A stretch of DNA of 64,000 nt. Source: QYOJ01 sp964616825 (GTDB taxonomy: Bacteria > Bacteroidota > Bacteroidia > Bacteroidales > FEN-979). A model generated the notes under the pieces. It made no database searches and had not been told where the DNA came from. It worked only from the letters and a program-made list of their open reading frames with translations. The stretch spans positions 1 through 64,000 of the forward strand of contig CAZTSX010000008.1 of assembly GCA_964616825.1 (NCBI GenBank). Reading direction: 5' to 3'. Within the stretch, counting starts at the first letter, position 1. Every line of letters starts with the position of its first letter. Positions 43,036-52,732 of this stretch are shown here, in pieces. The position numbers and the translations under genes were made by a program.

Positions 43036-43614
43036 ATGAAACGAGCAGTTGTTATAATCATTGGCCTTGTCCTGCTGTCAACAGGACTGTTTGCCCAGGG
43101 AGATGATGACATTTCTCCTCAACGGAAGCAGGCGATTGACAGTCTGGCCCTGGAAAAGGTCCGGGATCTGAGTAAATATATCAGTATCATCGGGAATAAA
43201 GACACACCCTGGTCGGAAGCCCAGCGCGTCATTGAACGGGCTGTCGAACTCTTTATGCCGGGTAGTGAAATGGGCGTCTCATCCCTTTCGAAACCTGAAG
43301 TGCACTATTATAAAGTTCGTACCTATTTCGACCGGCTGATGCAGTTGAATTACGATCGGGTAGTGATCGAGTGGTACAAGATCCAATATGTGAGTGACCT
43401 CGAGAAACAGCCAGATGGAACCTATGTAGGGGTGATTACTGTCTTTCAGCGTTTCCAGGGATATGATAAAGAGAAAGGGCTTGTATACGAGGATACGACA
43501 AAGAAAGATATTACGGTATATGTTAAACGGAAGGAAACGCAGATCGGAGGCCGCCTGATCGGGTTCTGGGATGTCTTGCTTGGCGATATCCGGGTCAAAG
43601 AAACCAGCAAATAA
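43036..43614 (+). CDS. Exported protein of unknown function
   Basis: 192 residues. It has a clean signal peptide (KRAVVIIIGLVLLSTGLFAQ). The mature part has a helix, then a beta-rich region (VHYYKVRTYFDRLMQLNY ... GTYVGVITVFQRFQGYD ... DITVYVKRKE ... WDVLLGDIRVKET) with an NTF2-like feel. A similar layout (helix; FxxDxEV; YLxxxxFFFKEAKFGYQ; beta strands) is visible in the N-terminal ~200 residues of the LRR protein at 44520, so both may share a module. It ends before an intrinsic terminator. Function unknown. Confidence 0.8.
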   Translation: MKRAVVIIIGLVLLSTGLFAQGDDDISPQRKQAIDSLALEKVRDLSKYISIIGNKDTPWSEAQRVIERAVELFMPGSEMGVSSLSKPEVHYYKVRTYFDRLMQLNYDRVVIEWYKIQYVSDLEKQPDGTYVGVITVFQRFQGYDKEKGLVYEDTTKKDITVYVKRKETQIGGRLIGFWDVLLGDIRVKETSK

Positions 43615-43639
43615 TGTTCCCTTTCGAAGAAAATGCAGG

Positions 43640-43683
43640 ATGCAGAAGGTAATTAACCGGCTGTGTTCTGCATTTTTCTTTTT
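43640..43683 (+). terminator. Intrinsic terminator
   Basis: ATGCAGAA (43640-43647) pairs perfectly with TTCTGCAT (43666-43673) and is followed by TTTTCTTTTT. A second, overlapping arm AAATGCAG could also pair. It closes the gcvT-lipoprotein-exported protein unit. Confidence 0.75.
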
Positions 43684-43699
43684 ACCTTAGTGCAATCAG

Positions 43700-44530
43700 A
43701 TGATAAAGATCAAATTTATCCTGTTTTTCTCCCTCATATCGATGGCCTCTTTCGGGCAGATCAGATCATTCACAGGTGATGAATCGATGCTTTATGCCCA
43801 GACGAAACAGGTAAATCAGTTTTTCCGGCGTTTTAACGGGGAAGAGGATGCAACTGGTAAACGACTCTTTAAGACAGATCCCAGATACCGTGGAGTGAAA
43901 CTGAGAAAAAAGTATCTGAACATCCTTTTTGACCTCTCCAGTCCATTGATTCCGAACGACACCAAAGAGGTTTTTATTCTGGAACTCACCAATAAAAAGA
44001 ATCCGATATACCTTGATTTTCATGCCAACAGCTGGTTTGCTGAGGTAAGTTCAGTCTTTACTTACAAAGGTCAGAATATCAGCATGATCCTCTATTTTAA
44101 ACTGGAGCAGGAGCGCCAGGGCTACAAATGGGTGCTCTCCAATGTGCACTGCGGATTGTTCGACAGATTTTTCAACCATGTGGGAGAGAGCAATAGCGGA
44201 GATCATTTCCTTCACCCCATGAGTCATGAGTTGGATTTCATGAATCTCCGGAAGGTGTTCAAAGACCCGAAAAATATCGGTTTCTACCTGGAAAAAGACT
44301 ATCGTCCCGACCAGATGGCGCTCTTCCTGAAAGAGTTTCAGGAAGGAAACCTGAAGTTCATTTCATCCAATCATGTGAAGTTTCACTTCTTCCAGATCCC
44401 TCAATGGTATTTTGAAGTGACCTATTTCAACCGAAACCGGAATAATTCAGGCTGGCTGATCTCTAACCTGGTTCGGGTCAAAGAAAAAGAGAAAAAGGAA
44501 ATCATCAGGAATTATACCCATGAATATTAA
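43700..44530 (+). CDS. Exported protein of unknown function
   Basis: 276 residues with a signal peptide (IKIKFILFFSLISMASFGQ). The mature part is mixed alpha/beta, rich in aromatic residues (YLDFHANSWFAEVSSVF, YKWVLSNVHCGLFDRFF, HLHP-like DHFLHPMSHELDF, QIPQWYFEVTYFNRNR). No known family was recognised. It overlaps the next gene by 11 bp, which suggests translational coupling with the LRR protein. Confidence 0.8.
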   Translation: MIKIKFILFFSLISMASFGQIRSFTGDESMLYAQTKQVNQFFRRFNGEEDATGKRLFKTDPRYRGVKLRKKYLNILFDLSSPLIPNDTKEVFILELTNKKNPIYLDFHANSWFAEVSSVFTYKGQNISMILYFKLEQERQGYKWVLSNVHCGLFDRFFNHVGESNSGDHFLHPMSHELDFMNLRKVFKDPKNIGFYLEKDYRPDQMALFLKEFQEGNLKFISSNHVKFHFFQIPQWYFEVTYFNRNRNNSGWLISNLVRVKEKEKKEIIRNYTHEY

Positions 44531-47033
44531 ACATTTACTGGTTTTTATTTCCCTGGTTGTGGCAATCTCATGTTGCCTGCTTGCTGATCCGGTATTTGGT
44601 CAGAAGAAAAATGGCGATAAGGGGGAGGAGGATAAAGATGAATTGACTTCTGCTTCAATCCCGGAAGAGGAGATGGAGAGCTACAGGAAACAGGCTTCCC
44701 AGATTGTGAAATTTCTGGAGAGTACATTGAATTTTCTCGCCGATAAATCGAACACGGTAAAGGAGAAAGAGACAATAATCAATGAAAGTTACAGTAAGTT
44801 TTTCTGGGATGATGAAGTCCAGGTAGAAGATGATCTGGATGAGAAGCGACTGGTACCCTTATATAAAGACGTTCAGGCTTACCTGACCGACGTCGATTTT
44901 TTCTTCAAAGAGGCGAAGTTCGGTTACCAGGTACAGGATGTCAATGTGATGAGTACATCTGCCGGAAAAACATTTTTTAAGGTGACGGCCAACCGGTCAT
45001 TGAAAGGGCTTACAGTAGACGGTGACTCGGTAAACTCCAATATGGTCCGTTACATTGAAATCAATTACGACGAAAATAAGAAACAGATCAAGATCGTCAG
45101 CATTTACACGACCAAGCTCAACGAAAAAGAGGATCTGAGGAATTGGTGGAATGGGTTGTCACAGGAATGGAGGGAGATCCTTGGCAAGGATTTGAAGGTA
45201 GCTCCCGGCTTGATGCTGAGCAATGTGGAGAACTATAATGATACGGTTGCAATCGTCGATAGCATGCCGATCCTGATCCAGGATTCACGCATCTATGGTT
45301 TATTTCTGAAGATCGTAGACAGCAAATCGATCGATCTCTCAGGGAATCTGATGGTCAGCAAACTGGAACCATTGGCAAAACTCTCTCACCTGACTACAAT
45401 TAACCTGTCCAAGACACCGGTATCAGACCTGATGCCGCTTCGGAACCTCAATGCTCTCGAAAACCTGGATATTTCAGGCACACAGGTCTCTTCCCTGAAT
45501 CCGCTCAAGTATTGCAATTACATCCGGGAACTTCAACTGAGTAACACCGGGATCACGGAAATCTCGATCGTTTCAAGCTTTCCTGGTTTGGAGGTACTGG
45601 ATATCAGCGATACCGATGTGTCTGACCTGGAACCTCTGGCAGAGTTGACTAACCTGCGAACATTGCTGATCAACAATACACCTGTCCGGGATCTGGGGCC
45701 AATACGTGATATGAAGAAACTGCAGATATTGAATTTCTCAAACACGCAGGTCACCGATATTAAGCCGCTTGAGTATCTTGAGGCGCTGCAGGCAGTCACG
45801 TTTAATCAAACGGATGTAAATACGTTGAAGCCCCTAACGGACCTGCCCGCCCTTGAACGGATCTATTGTGACCAGACAAAGATCAGGAAGGATAACGCAG
45901 TTCAGTTTATGATTGATCACCCTGGCGTGGTGGTGAGCTTCGCTCCGACTCAACTGGAAAGATGGTGGGAATCCATGTCGCCGGAATGGCAGAAGATTTT
46001 CTATATTTATCGGAAACTTGATTCAAAACCGACATTGGAACAATTGCATTCACTGATGACGATCGACAGCCTCAATATCAGTGGCAGGTCAGAGATCAAA
46101 AGCCTTTCTCCTTTGACAGAACTTCCCCGCCTTAGATGGCTGGATTGCTCTCTGACGCCGCTCTCTTCGCTGGATCCGCTGAATAACCTGCTCGATCTCA
46201 GCTATCTCAACGCAAAGTCTACCGGGATCACTTCCGTGGGACCACTTGCGGCACTGGCAAAACTCAGTTTCCTGAACCTGGATAATACCAAAGTGACCGA
46301 TATCTCACCTCTTACCAGGCTGACAAAAATGGAACTGATCCTGGCTGATAACTCCGGGGTTACGAAGGTAGAGGCAAATGAATTCATGGTAAAAAATTCC
46401 GGGTGCCTGGTAATAAGCCAAACTTACGAAAACTCAAACTGGTGGAAGGCGCTACCGGACCCATGGAAGGATATTTTCAAAAAGAAGTTAAAGATCACAA
46501 AAGACCCTGATAAATATCAGTTACAGGAGATCGCAAGTCTCAATTCTCTCTCTATCAAAGATAATCCCCGGATCAACTCTGTCCAACCTGTATTATTTCT
46601 CTCACTACTGACTGAGTTCCGATTCTCGGATACCCGGGTTACTTCGCTTGATCCGTTGAGCCGGATGAAATGGTTAAAGCGATTAGGCTTTCCGAAAAAC
46701 GCGATCAGCGATCTCGCCCCACTTTCAAATCTGCGAGGATTGATTGAACTCGATTTTGAAAATACACAGGTGGAGAAATTGCGATCGATCGAGAACCTGA
46801 CCAACATGGAGGTATTGAAATTATCCGGAACACCTGTGAAAAACCTGAAATATATCAGCAGAATGACTAAGCTTCAGGTGGTTGAACTTTACAATACCAG
46901 AATCAATAAGATCGACGAGCTGAATAACATGAAGAACCTGAAATCAATTAAAATATTCAACACCAGAGTCTCTTCCAAGCGTGTGGACAGGTTTAAAATG
47001 CTGCATCCCGGATGCAAGGTGGACTATTATTAA
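44520..47033 (+). CDS. Exported leucine-rich-repeat protein with triplicated W-motif/LRR units
   Basis: 837 residues. After a signal peptide (ending near DPVFGQ) and a ~180-residue N-terminal domain come three units, each opening with a Trp-rich helix (NWWNGLSQEWREIL ~residue 206, RWWESMSPEWQKIF ~480, NWWKALPDPWKDIF ~640) and followed by internalin-like 21-23-residue leucine-rich repeats (LxxLxxLxISxTxVSxLxPL). The protein ends inside the last LRR cap with no T9SS tail. LRRs usually bind proteins; the partner is unknown. The 11-bp overlap with the preceding gene suggests a joint function. Confidence 0.87.
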   Translation: MNIKHLLVFISLVVAISCCLLADPVFGQKKNGDKGEEDKDELTSASIPEEEMESYRKQASQIVKFLESTLNFLADKSNTVKEKETIINESYSKFFWDDEVQVEDDLDEKRLVPLYKDVQAYLTDVDFFFKEAKFGYQVQDVNVMSTSAGKTFFKVTANRSLKGLTVDGDSVNSNMVRYIEINYDENKKQIKIVSIYTTKLNEKEDLRNWWNGLSQEWREILGKDLKVAPGLMLSNVENYNDTVAIVDSMPILIQDSRIYGLFLKIVDSKSIDLSGNLMVSKLEPLAKLSHLTTINLSKTPVSDLMPLRNLNALENLDISGTQVSSLNPLKYCNYIRELQLSNTGITEISIVSSFPGLEVLDISDTDVSDLEPLAELTNLRTLLINNTPVRDLGPIRDMKKLQILNFSNTQVTDIKPLEYLEALQAVTFNQTDVNTLKPLTDLPALERIYCDQTKIRKDNAVQFMIDHPGVVVSFAPTQLERWWESMSPEWQKIFYIYRKLDSKPTLEQLHSLMTIDSLNISGRSEIKSLSPLTELPRLRWLDCSLTPLSSLDPLNNLLDLSYLNAKSTGITSVGPLAALAKLSFLNLDNTKVTDISPLTRLTKMELILADNSGVTKVEANEFMVKNSGCLVISQTYENSNWWKALPDPWKDIFKKKLKITKDPDKYQLQEIASLNSLSIKDNPRINSVQPVLFLSLLTEFRFSDTRVTSLDPLSRMKWLKRLGFPKNAISDLAPLSNLRGLIELDFENTQVEKLRSIENLTNMEVLKLSGTPVKNLKYISRMTKLQVVELYNTRINKIDELNNMKNLKSIKIFNTRVSSKRVDRFKMLHPGCKVDYY

Positions 47034-47045
47034 TGCAGTGTTTCA

Positions 47046-48821
47046 ATGTCGGATCACTTAGTAGACATCAACGAGTATCGAGCATCGAGAATCCAGCATC
47101 TACCCGTTGCCTGGTTATTCCTATACATTTTGATATTCCCCAATCAATTAACCGCACAATCCGATTACTCAAAAGGGTACTTTCGCTCACCGGTAGATTA
47201 CCCGTTATCGCTTTCCGGGTCGTTTGGTGAGATCAGGCCGAATCATTTTCATTCGGGAATCGATATCCGGACAGGAGGTCAGGTCGGTAAACCTGTTTAT
47301 GCCGTAGCGGATGGATATGTCTCACGGATCTTTGTCTCCCCATGGGGTTTTGGGAAAGCTGTCTATATCAATCACACATCCGGTCACATATCTGTTTATG
47401 CCCACCTCAATCGCTTTACATGGAAGATTGCCATCTTTGCCCGGAAACAGCAATACAAGCGTGAATCATTTTACCTTGATACCACAGTGCCAACCGGACA
47501 GATCCAGGTACGAAAAGGAGATATAATTGGTTATTCCGGCTGCTCCGGCTCATCGAGCGGACCGCATTTGCATTTCGAGATCAGGGATATGAGCACCCAG
47601 GAACCGATGGATCCCCTCGCTTTTGGCGTCCCGATTAAAGATAATATCAGGCCGAAGATCAGGTGGGTGAAAATCTATCCCTACGATGAATACAGCATGG
47701 TCAATTTTGTCAACCAGCCGCTGATGACCAAAACTGTGGGCGGTGGTAAATCTTATGGAATCAGTTTGAAAGATACCATTATGGTCTCCGGTAACATCTT
47801 TTTCGGAATCGAAGCATACGATTACCATGATAACTCATCGATCCGGTGCGGGATCAAATCGATTGAACTGTTTGTGGACGAAGAGCTGATCTTTGGACAG
47901 CAAGTTGACAGGTATGCATTCAAAGATACACGCTACGTGAATGCCATTCTGGATTATTCCCAGAACCAGAAGAACAAGCTACGGATCCAGCGCTCCTATA
48001 TAGCTCCGGGAAACTGGCTTGATATTTTTCATGATGTAGTGAATAACGGGATTATTGGCTTTTACGATTCCGGTTTGCATAAGATTCTATACATTGTAAA
48101 GGATGTGCACGGGAACACCACAAAACTCACTTTCTGGGTGAAGAGCCATCCACCTGCACCCGGCCAAGCCAGGCCGCGTGAAACATCAAAACCGCGAAAC
48201 AAGTTTACATGGGATCTTCCAAACAGTTTTGAAACTACCAATATTCGATTTCAAATGCCTGCCATGGCGTTATATGAGGATATTGATTTCCAGTACCAGG
48301 CATCTCCTCCGGTCAATGGAAGTTATGCACGTGTTCATGAACTGCATGAGAAAGGAACGCCCATTCACCTGCGTTGCACACTCTCTATCCGGGCGGAGAC
48401 TCTCCCCCGCTGGCTGGAGAGCAAAGCTCTGGTTGTTAAAGTGGGAAAGAAAGACACGTTTATCAGTCTGGGAGGTTCATTCAAAGATGGATTTGTGACA
48501 ACACGGATCCGGGAATTTGGTGAATATACGATTAGTGTGGATACCATTCCGCCAACGATTAACCCGCTTAATATTTACCACAATAAAAATATCAGCAAGC
48601 AACGAACTATCACTCTGACTATCTCGGACGAAATCTCCGGGATCAAACGCTACAGAGGGACATTGAACGGCAAGTGGATCCTCATGGATTTTGATGCCAA
48701 GCGAAAAAAACTTGTATACAAATACGACGACAGGATCAAGCCAGGCCCCAATGAATTCCACCTGGTGATCACCGATGGAGTCGGAAATAAAACAGAATAC
48801 AGAGCAACCCTGATCAGGTAA
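47046..48821 (+). CDS. M23 family metallopeptidase
   Basis: 591 residues. The N-terminus (SDHLVDINEYRASRIQHLP) is repeat-derived, followed by a signal-like helix (VAWLFLYILIFPNQLTAQ). The LytM/M23 domain (residues ~55-190) has the zinc ligands HxxxxD (HSGIDIR) and HLHFEIR, so it should be an active peptidoglycan endopeptidase. The remaining ~400 residues are beta-rich (Ig-like; SDEISGIKRYRGTLNGKW) with unknown role. The gene starts 12 bp after the LRR gene and ends 22 bp before guaA. Confidence 0.92.
   Translation: MSDHLVDINEYRASRIQHLPVAWLFLYILIFPNQLTAQSDYSKGYFRSPVDYPLSLSGSFGEIRPNHFHSGIDIRTGGQVGKPVYAVADGYVSRIFVSPWGFGKAVYINHTSGHISVYAHLNRFTWKIAIFARKQQYKRESFYLDTTVPTGQIQVRKGDIIGYSGCSGSSSGPHLHFEIRDMSTQEPMDPLAFGVPIKDNIRPKIRWVKIYPYDEYSMVNFVNQPLMTKTVGGGKSYGISLKDTIMVSGNIFFGIEAYDYHDNSSIRCGIKSIELFVDEELIFGQQVDRYAFKDTRYVNAILDYSQNQKNKLRIQRSYIAPGNWLDIFHDVVNNGIIGFYDSGLHKILYIVKDVHGNTTKLTFWVKSHPPAPGQARPRETSKPRNKFTWDLPNSFETTNIRFQMPAMALYEDIDFQYQASPPVNGSYARVHELHEKGTPIHLRCTLSIRAETLPRWLESKALVVKVGKKDTFISLGGSFKDGFVTTRIREFGEYTISVDTIPPTINPLNIYHNKNISKQRTITLTISDEISGIKRYRGTLNGKWILMDFDAKRKKLVYKYDDRIKPGPNEFHLVITDGVGNKTEYRATLIR
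47071..47100. repeat. CGAGTATCGAGCAT degenerate repeat in the M23 N-terminus
   Basis: About four 7-8-bp units (CGAGTAT/CGAGCAT/CGAGAAT/CCAGCAT) in frame at the start of the M23 gene, encoding EYRASRIQHL. Related to the repeats at 22596 and 33711. Confidence 0.65.
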
Positions 48822-48831
48822 AATATTTTCA

Positions 48832-48839
48832 TACTTTTG
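48832..48839 (+). promoter_or_regulatory. -7 promoter element TACTTTTG abutting guaA
   Basis: TACTTTTG fits TAnnTTTG and ends 4 nt before the guaA ATG (48844). No strong -33 was seen. If real, the guaA mRNA would be leaderless. Confidence 0.4.
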
Positions 48840-48843
48840 TGAT

Positions 48844-50373
48844 ATGGAAGAGACCATTTTAATCCTTGATTTTGGTTCACAATATACGCAGTTGATCGCC
48901 CGGCGTATCCGGGAATTGAATGTTTATTGCGACATCTATCCATATAATGCATTCCCCGATCCTGGCCCGCATATCAAAGGAGTGATCCTTTCGGGAAGCC
49001 CGTTTTCTGTCAGAGACAAGAATCCACTTATTCCGGATCTATCAAAGATCCAGGGAAAATATCCGATTCTGGCTGTCTGTTATGGGGCTCAATATCTGGC
49101 TCTGGCTGCCGGAGGAGAGATAATGCCTTCCAAGATCCGCGAATATGGGAGAGCCAATCTCTCATACATCGATTCTCAGAGCGAGCTTTTGAGAGGGATG
49201 TCGAACGGCACCCAGGTCTGGATGTCGCATGGAGATACCATTCTGACTATTCCGGATAACTTCCACAAGATCACATCTACAACCAATGTGGAGATCGCCG
49301 GATTTAAAATCAAGGGTGAAGACTCTTTCGGTATTCAGTTTCATCCCGAAGTATACCATACTCTTGAAGGGGCTATACTGCTGAGAAACTTTGTCATCGA
49401 TATCTGCGGATGCCACCAATCGTGGACACCCGAATCTTTTATTGAGTCGACAATCAAAGAACTCCGTAAAAATTTGGGAGGCGATCAGGTGGTCTTAGGC
49501 CTCTCTGGAGGAGTAGACTCCTCTGTAGCTGGAATGCTTCTCCACCGGGCAATTGGAAAAAACCTCCATTGTATCTTTGTGGATAACGGCTTGTTGCGGA
49601 AAGATGAGTTCGAACAGGTGCTGGAATCATACCGTCACATGCACCTGAACATCAAAGGTGTAAATGCATCCGGGCGTTTTCTGTCGGAGCTGAAAGGTGT
49701 TGCCGATCCGGAACAGAAACGCAAAGTCATAGGCAGGGTCTTCATTGAAGTCTTTGAAGAGGAAGCGAAGAAGATCAGCAACATCAAATGGTTGGCACAG
49801 GGTACCATCTATCCGGATGTGATTGAATCACGATCTGTGAAAGGCCCCAGCGCTACGATCAAATCTCACCACAATGTTGGCGGACTTCCTGACCATCTCA
49901 ACCTGAAGATTATAGAGCCGCTAAACACCCTGTTTAAGGATGAGGTAAGACGTGTTGGAAAGCCCCTGGGATTAGATCCACTCATCCTGGGCCGACATCC
50001 GTTTCCCGGCCCCGGACTGGCGGTAAGAATACTTGGGGATATCACGCATGAGAAGGTAAGGCTGTTGCAAGAGGCAGATCATATCTTTATCGACGGGCTC
50101 CGTAAATATGGTTTGTATGATGAAACCTGGCAGGCGTTTGTGGTACTCCTGCCTATCCAGGCAGTAGGTGTTATGGGTGATGAACGGACCTATGAGAATG
50201 TGGTAGCACTGCGGGCTGTTACATCAACAGATGGCATGACTGCCGATTGGGCACAACTGCCATTCGAATTTCTGGCCTGGGTGTCGAGTGAGATTATCAA
50301 TAAAGTTACAGGAGTTAACCGGGTTGTTTATGACATCAGCTCGAAGCCACCTGCAACGATTGAATGGGAATAA
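48844..50373 (+). CDS. guaA: GMP synthase (glutamine-hydrolysing)
   Basis: 509 residues. The N-terminal class I glutamine amidotransferase has nucleophile Cys79 (LAVCYGAQY) and the His/Glu of FHPEV. The ATP-pyrophosphatase has the PP-loop LSGGVDSSV. The C-terminal dimerisation domain includes GRHPFPGPGLAVRILG and ends KPPATIEWE. It aminates XMP to GMP. Complete and of typical length. purB, also of purine synthesis, lies at the other end of the window, with no direct link. Confidence 0.97.
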   Translation: MEETILILDFGSQYTQLIARRIRELNVYCDIYPYNAFPDPGPHIKGVILSGSPFSVRDKNPLIPDLSKIQGKYPILAVCYGAQYLALAAGGEIMPSKIREYGRANLSYIDSQSELLRGMSNGTQVWMSHGDTILTIPDNFHKITSTTNVEIAGFKIKGEDSFGIQFHPEVYHTLEGAILLRNFVIDICGCHQSWTPESFIESTIKELRKNLGGDQVVLGLSGGVDSSVAGMLLHRAIGKNLHCIFVDNGLLRKDEFEQVLESYRHMHLNIKGVNASGRFLSELKGVADPEQKRKVIGRVFIEVFEEEAKKISNIKWLAQGTIYPDVIESRSVKGPSATIKSHHNVGGLPDHLNLKIIEPLNTLFKDEVRRVGKPLGLDPLILGRHPFPGPGLAVRILGDITHEKVRLLQEADHIFIDGLRKYGLYDETWQAFVVLLPIQAVGVMGDERTYENVVALRAVTSTDGMTADWAQLPFEFLAWVSSEIINKVTGVNRVVYDISSKPPATIEWE

Positions 50374-50383
50374 TATCACACAC

Positions 50384-51829
50384 ATGAAATATCTTCTTTC
50401 TTTCGGATGGTTATGCTTCCTGATACTCTCATGCACTGTGGCTCAGGATGGCTATAAAAAGATCCGGTCAAATCAGACACGGATAATCAGCGGAAAGACT
50501 TATTATGTTCATAAGGTAAAAAAGAAACAGACACTCTATTCCATTTCAAAAGCGTATGATGTATCGATGGAAGCGGTGATCGCGCGGAATCCGGAAATCA
50601 GAAAAGGATTAAAGAAAGGCCAGATCCTGTTTATCCCTGCTACGGAATTGGATGAACAAATGTATATCCCGCCGGTTCTGGATCCAAAGGTACCAGACCC
50701 GGACGAGGTTGATCCCTATGTCCCATACAAAGAAAGGAGGCCTTGTGGAACCAACCCAAAGGCTCATAAAGAGGTGTATAATGTGGCCTTGATGATCCAC
50801 CTTTTCGTGAACGAGTCTGATTCAATCAATACAAACTCCCCGACAATGGAGGAGATTAATCAATACAACTCCCTCCGGTATATTCAGTTTTATGAAGGAT
50901 TTTTACTAGCGTTGGAGCAGCTCAAGCAAGCTGGGTTAAGCCTGAATTTATATGTCTACGATGTGGATCCTAATCCATCCAATACATACAAGATGTTAAG
51001 GAAGTCGGAATTGGCGAATATGGACCTGATCGTGGGGATGATGTTTCACCGAAACTTCCAGATTGTTGCTTCTTGGGCTCGTAAGCAACATATCCCGATT
51101 ATCAGTCCGATCTCCCGGCGGACCTCTCAGTTGGAAGGGAATCCGATGGTCGTAAAAATCAGGCCAACCTATAGCTCAATAGGGGCTCGTCTGATAGAAT
51201 ATCTCACGGATTACTTCCCTTATGCTCATACCCTTATTGTCAGAGATAATGAGCCTGATATGCGTCAGATAGCAGACCAGGTTTTTGCAAACGGCAAAAG
51301 TATGGGGCTGGATGTTTCGGTGATTGAAGACAAAAACCTGATAAACCATCTGATCCCGGCGGCTGAAAATGTTGTGGTAGTGGTTTCCAAAAAGAAAACC
51401 TATGCGCTTGATAAGCTTGCCCAGTTAAATGCGGATACGATGGACTTCAACTTTACGGTATTCGGAATCCCTGGATGGAATCAGTTTGAAGGCATGGATT
51501 ATGAATACCTGGTGAAAGCCAACACTCATGTATTGACTCCATATTTTGTTGATTATAAAGATGATGCTGTGCGAAATTTTGTTGAACTTTTTCAGCAAAA
51601 CTACAAAACAGATCCCGATCTGCTTGCTTTCCAGGGGTATGATATTGCCTGGTATTTCCTTCAGGCATTACATGATTTCGGAACCGACTTCCTCTATTGT
51701 CTCCGGGAGATCCAGACCCGACCATTGCAGACAAGATATAAATTCAGGCAGTATGAAGGAGATGGATGGGAGAACAATCACTGGGAGATCATTCGGTACG
51801 ATAACTATGCGATCTACCGAATAGAATAA
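50384..51829 (+). CDS. LysM-domain protein with periplasmic-binding-protein-like fold
   Basis: 481 residues from ATG 50384 (MKYLLSFGWLCFLILSCTVAQ; a lipobox-like SC is present); the frame is open back into guaA but the upstream part is a shadow. It has one LysM domain (YYVHKVKKKQTLYSISKAYDVSMEAVIARNP, residues ~37-82), then a ~330-residue alpha/beta region like type I periplasmic binding proteins of amino-acid ABC systems (LDLIVGMMFHRNFQIVASWA, IISPISRRTSQLEGNP, FQGYDIAWYFLQAL). Probably cell-wall-bound; no transporter genes are near. It starts 10 bp after guaA. Confidence 0.85.
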   Translation: MKYLLSFGWLCFLILSCTVAQDGYKKIRSNQTRIISGKTYYVHKVKKKQTLYSISKAYDVSMEAVIARNPEIRKGLKKGQILFIPATELDEQMYIPPVLDPKVPDPDEVDPYVPYKERRPCGTNPKAHKEVYNVALMIHLFVNESDSINTNSPTMEEINQYNSLRYIQFYEGFLLALEQLKQAGLSLNLYVYDVDPNPSNTYKMLRKSELANMDLIVGMMFHRNFQIVASWARKQHIPIISPISRRTSQLEGNPMVVKIRPTYSSIGARLIEYLTDYFPYAHTLIVRDNEPDMRQIADQVFANGKSMGLDVSVIEDKNLINHLIPAAENVVVVVSKKKTYALDKLAQLNADTMDFNFTVFGIPGWNQFEGMDYEYLVKANTHVLTPYFVDYKDDAVRNFVELFQQNYKTDPDLLAFQGYDIAWYFLQALHDFGTDFLYCLREIQTRPLQTRYKFRQYEGDGWENNHWEIIRYDNYAIYRIE

Positions 51830-51840
51830 CGATCAATCAT

Positions 51841-52707
51841 TTACGAAACCGGAACGGCGAGTAACGGAATATTGGTTGAGAAAAGGTTCTTTTTCGTTAA
51901 GTTTTTCGTAAACAGATTATAGAATACACTTCGCTTGTGTGGTTGGAACGAGATGATCTCAATTCCGTGATCCGCCACATAATCATCCAGCGCTTTCTGA
52001 TTATCTTCCTCTACCTTGACGAGGTCAAATTGGATCGCCTCTTTCTTTTCCAGATTACTGAAATGCTTCTCCAACTCCTGCATTTTTTCCTCTTCCTCAT
52101 CGTTGCCTGTCATAAAATGAACAACATATAATGAGCTGTTAAATGGAGCAAGCACCTCTTCAATTTTTCTGACAGAAGCTACATTGGTTTCAGAGAGGTC
52201 AGCCGCTAACATGATGTTCTGGAATCCCATGAATGCTTTGATCTCCGGGACTGTCAGAACCGGTACCTTCGTGTGGTTGATGATATGGGTAGAAACACGG
52301 CCCCAGACATTTACATTCTTGCCCTGACCGCGTGTTCCCATGATCACGATATCGGGGTGATAATCATCGCAAGCCACTCTCAATTCCATCTCGATATCTC
52401 CTCCAACGACGGTAGTTGATACGGTAACACCCTCAATGCCTTCTTCCTGAATTCGATCCAGGATTTTTTTATGAAGCGCCTTCATGTTCTTCTCTGACTG
52501 TGTGTGCATCTCCTGAATCAGCTCTTCATTGTAAACAGCATTCATGTTCATGCTGTCGGGAAACGTGGTATCCGTCAGAATGATCTGATCAAAATAGGTA
52601 TGGAATAGCTTCAACTCAGCTTTGTAAGCTTCGGCAAACTTCAACGCATATGTACAGGTGATATCTGTGTGACCGGAGAAATCAATGGGAACAAGAATTT
52701 TTTTCAT
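51841..52707 (-). CDS. Universal stress protein, two UspA domains
   Basis: 288 residues. The first UspA domain (residues 1-~147) starts KKILVPIDFSGHTD and keeps an ATP-binding-like GTRGQGKNVNVWGRVSTHI; the second (~150-288) starts FQNIMLAADLSETN and lacks the glycine motif. Tandem UspA proteins of this kind respond to stress or growth arrest; the partner is unknown. It has its own promoter inside the end of the upstream glycosyltransferase gene. Confidence 0.94.
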   Translation of the reverse strand: MKKILVPIDFSGHTDITCTYALKFAEAYKAELKLFHTYFDQIILTDTTFPDSMNMNAVYNEELIQEMHTQSEKNMKALHKKILDRIQEEGIEGVTVSTTVVGGDIEMELRVACDDYHPDIVIMGTRGQGKNVNVWGRVSTHIINHTKVPVLTVPEIKAFMGFQNIMLAADLSETNVASVRKIEEVLAPFNSSLYVVHFMTGNDEEEEKMQELEKHFSNLEKKEAIQFDLVKVEEDNQKALDDYVADHGIEIISFQPHKRSVFYNLFTKNLTKKNLFSTNIPLLAVPVS

Positions 52708-52732
52708 GGTTAGATTGAATTAGTGAGTTCAA

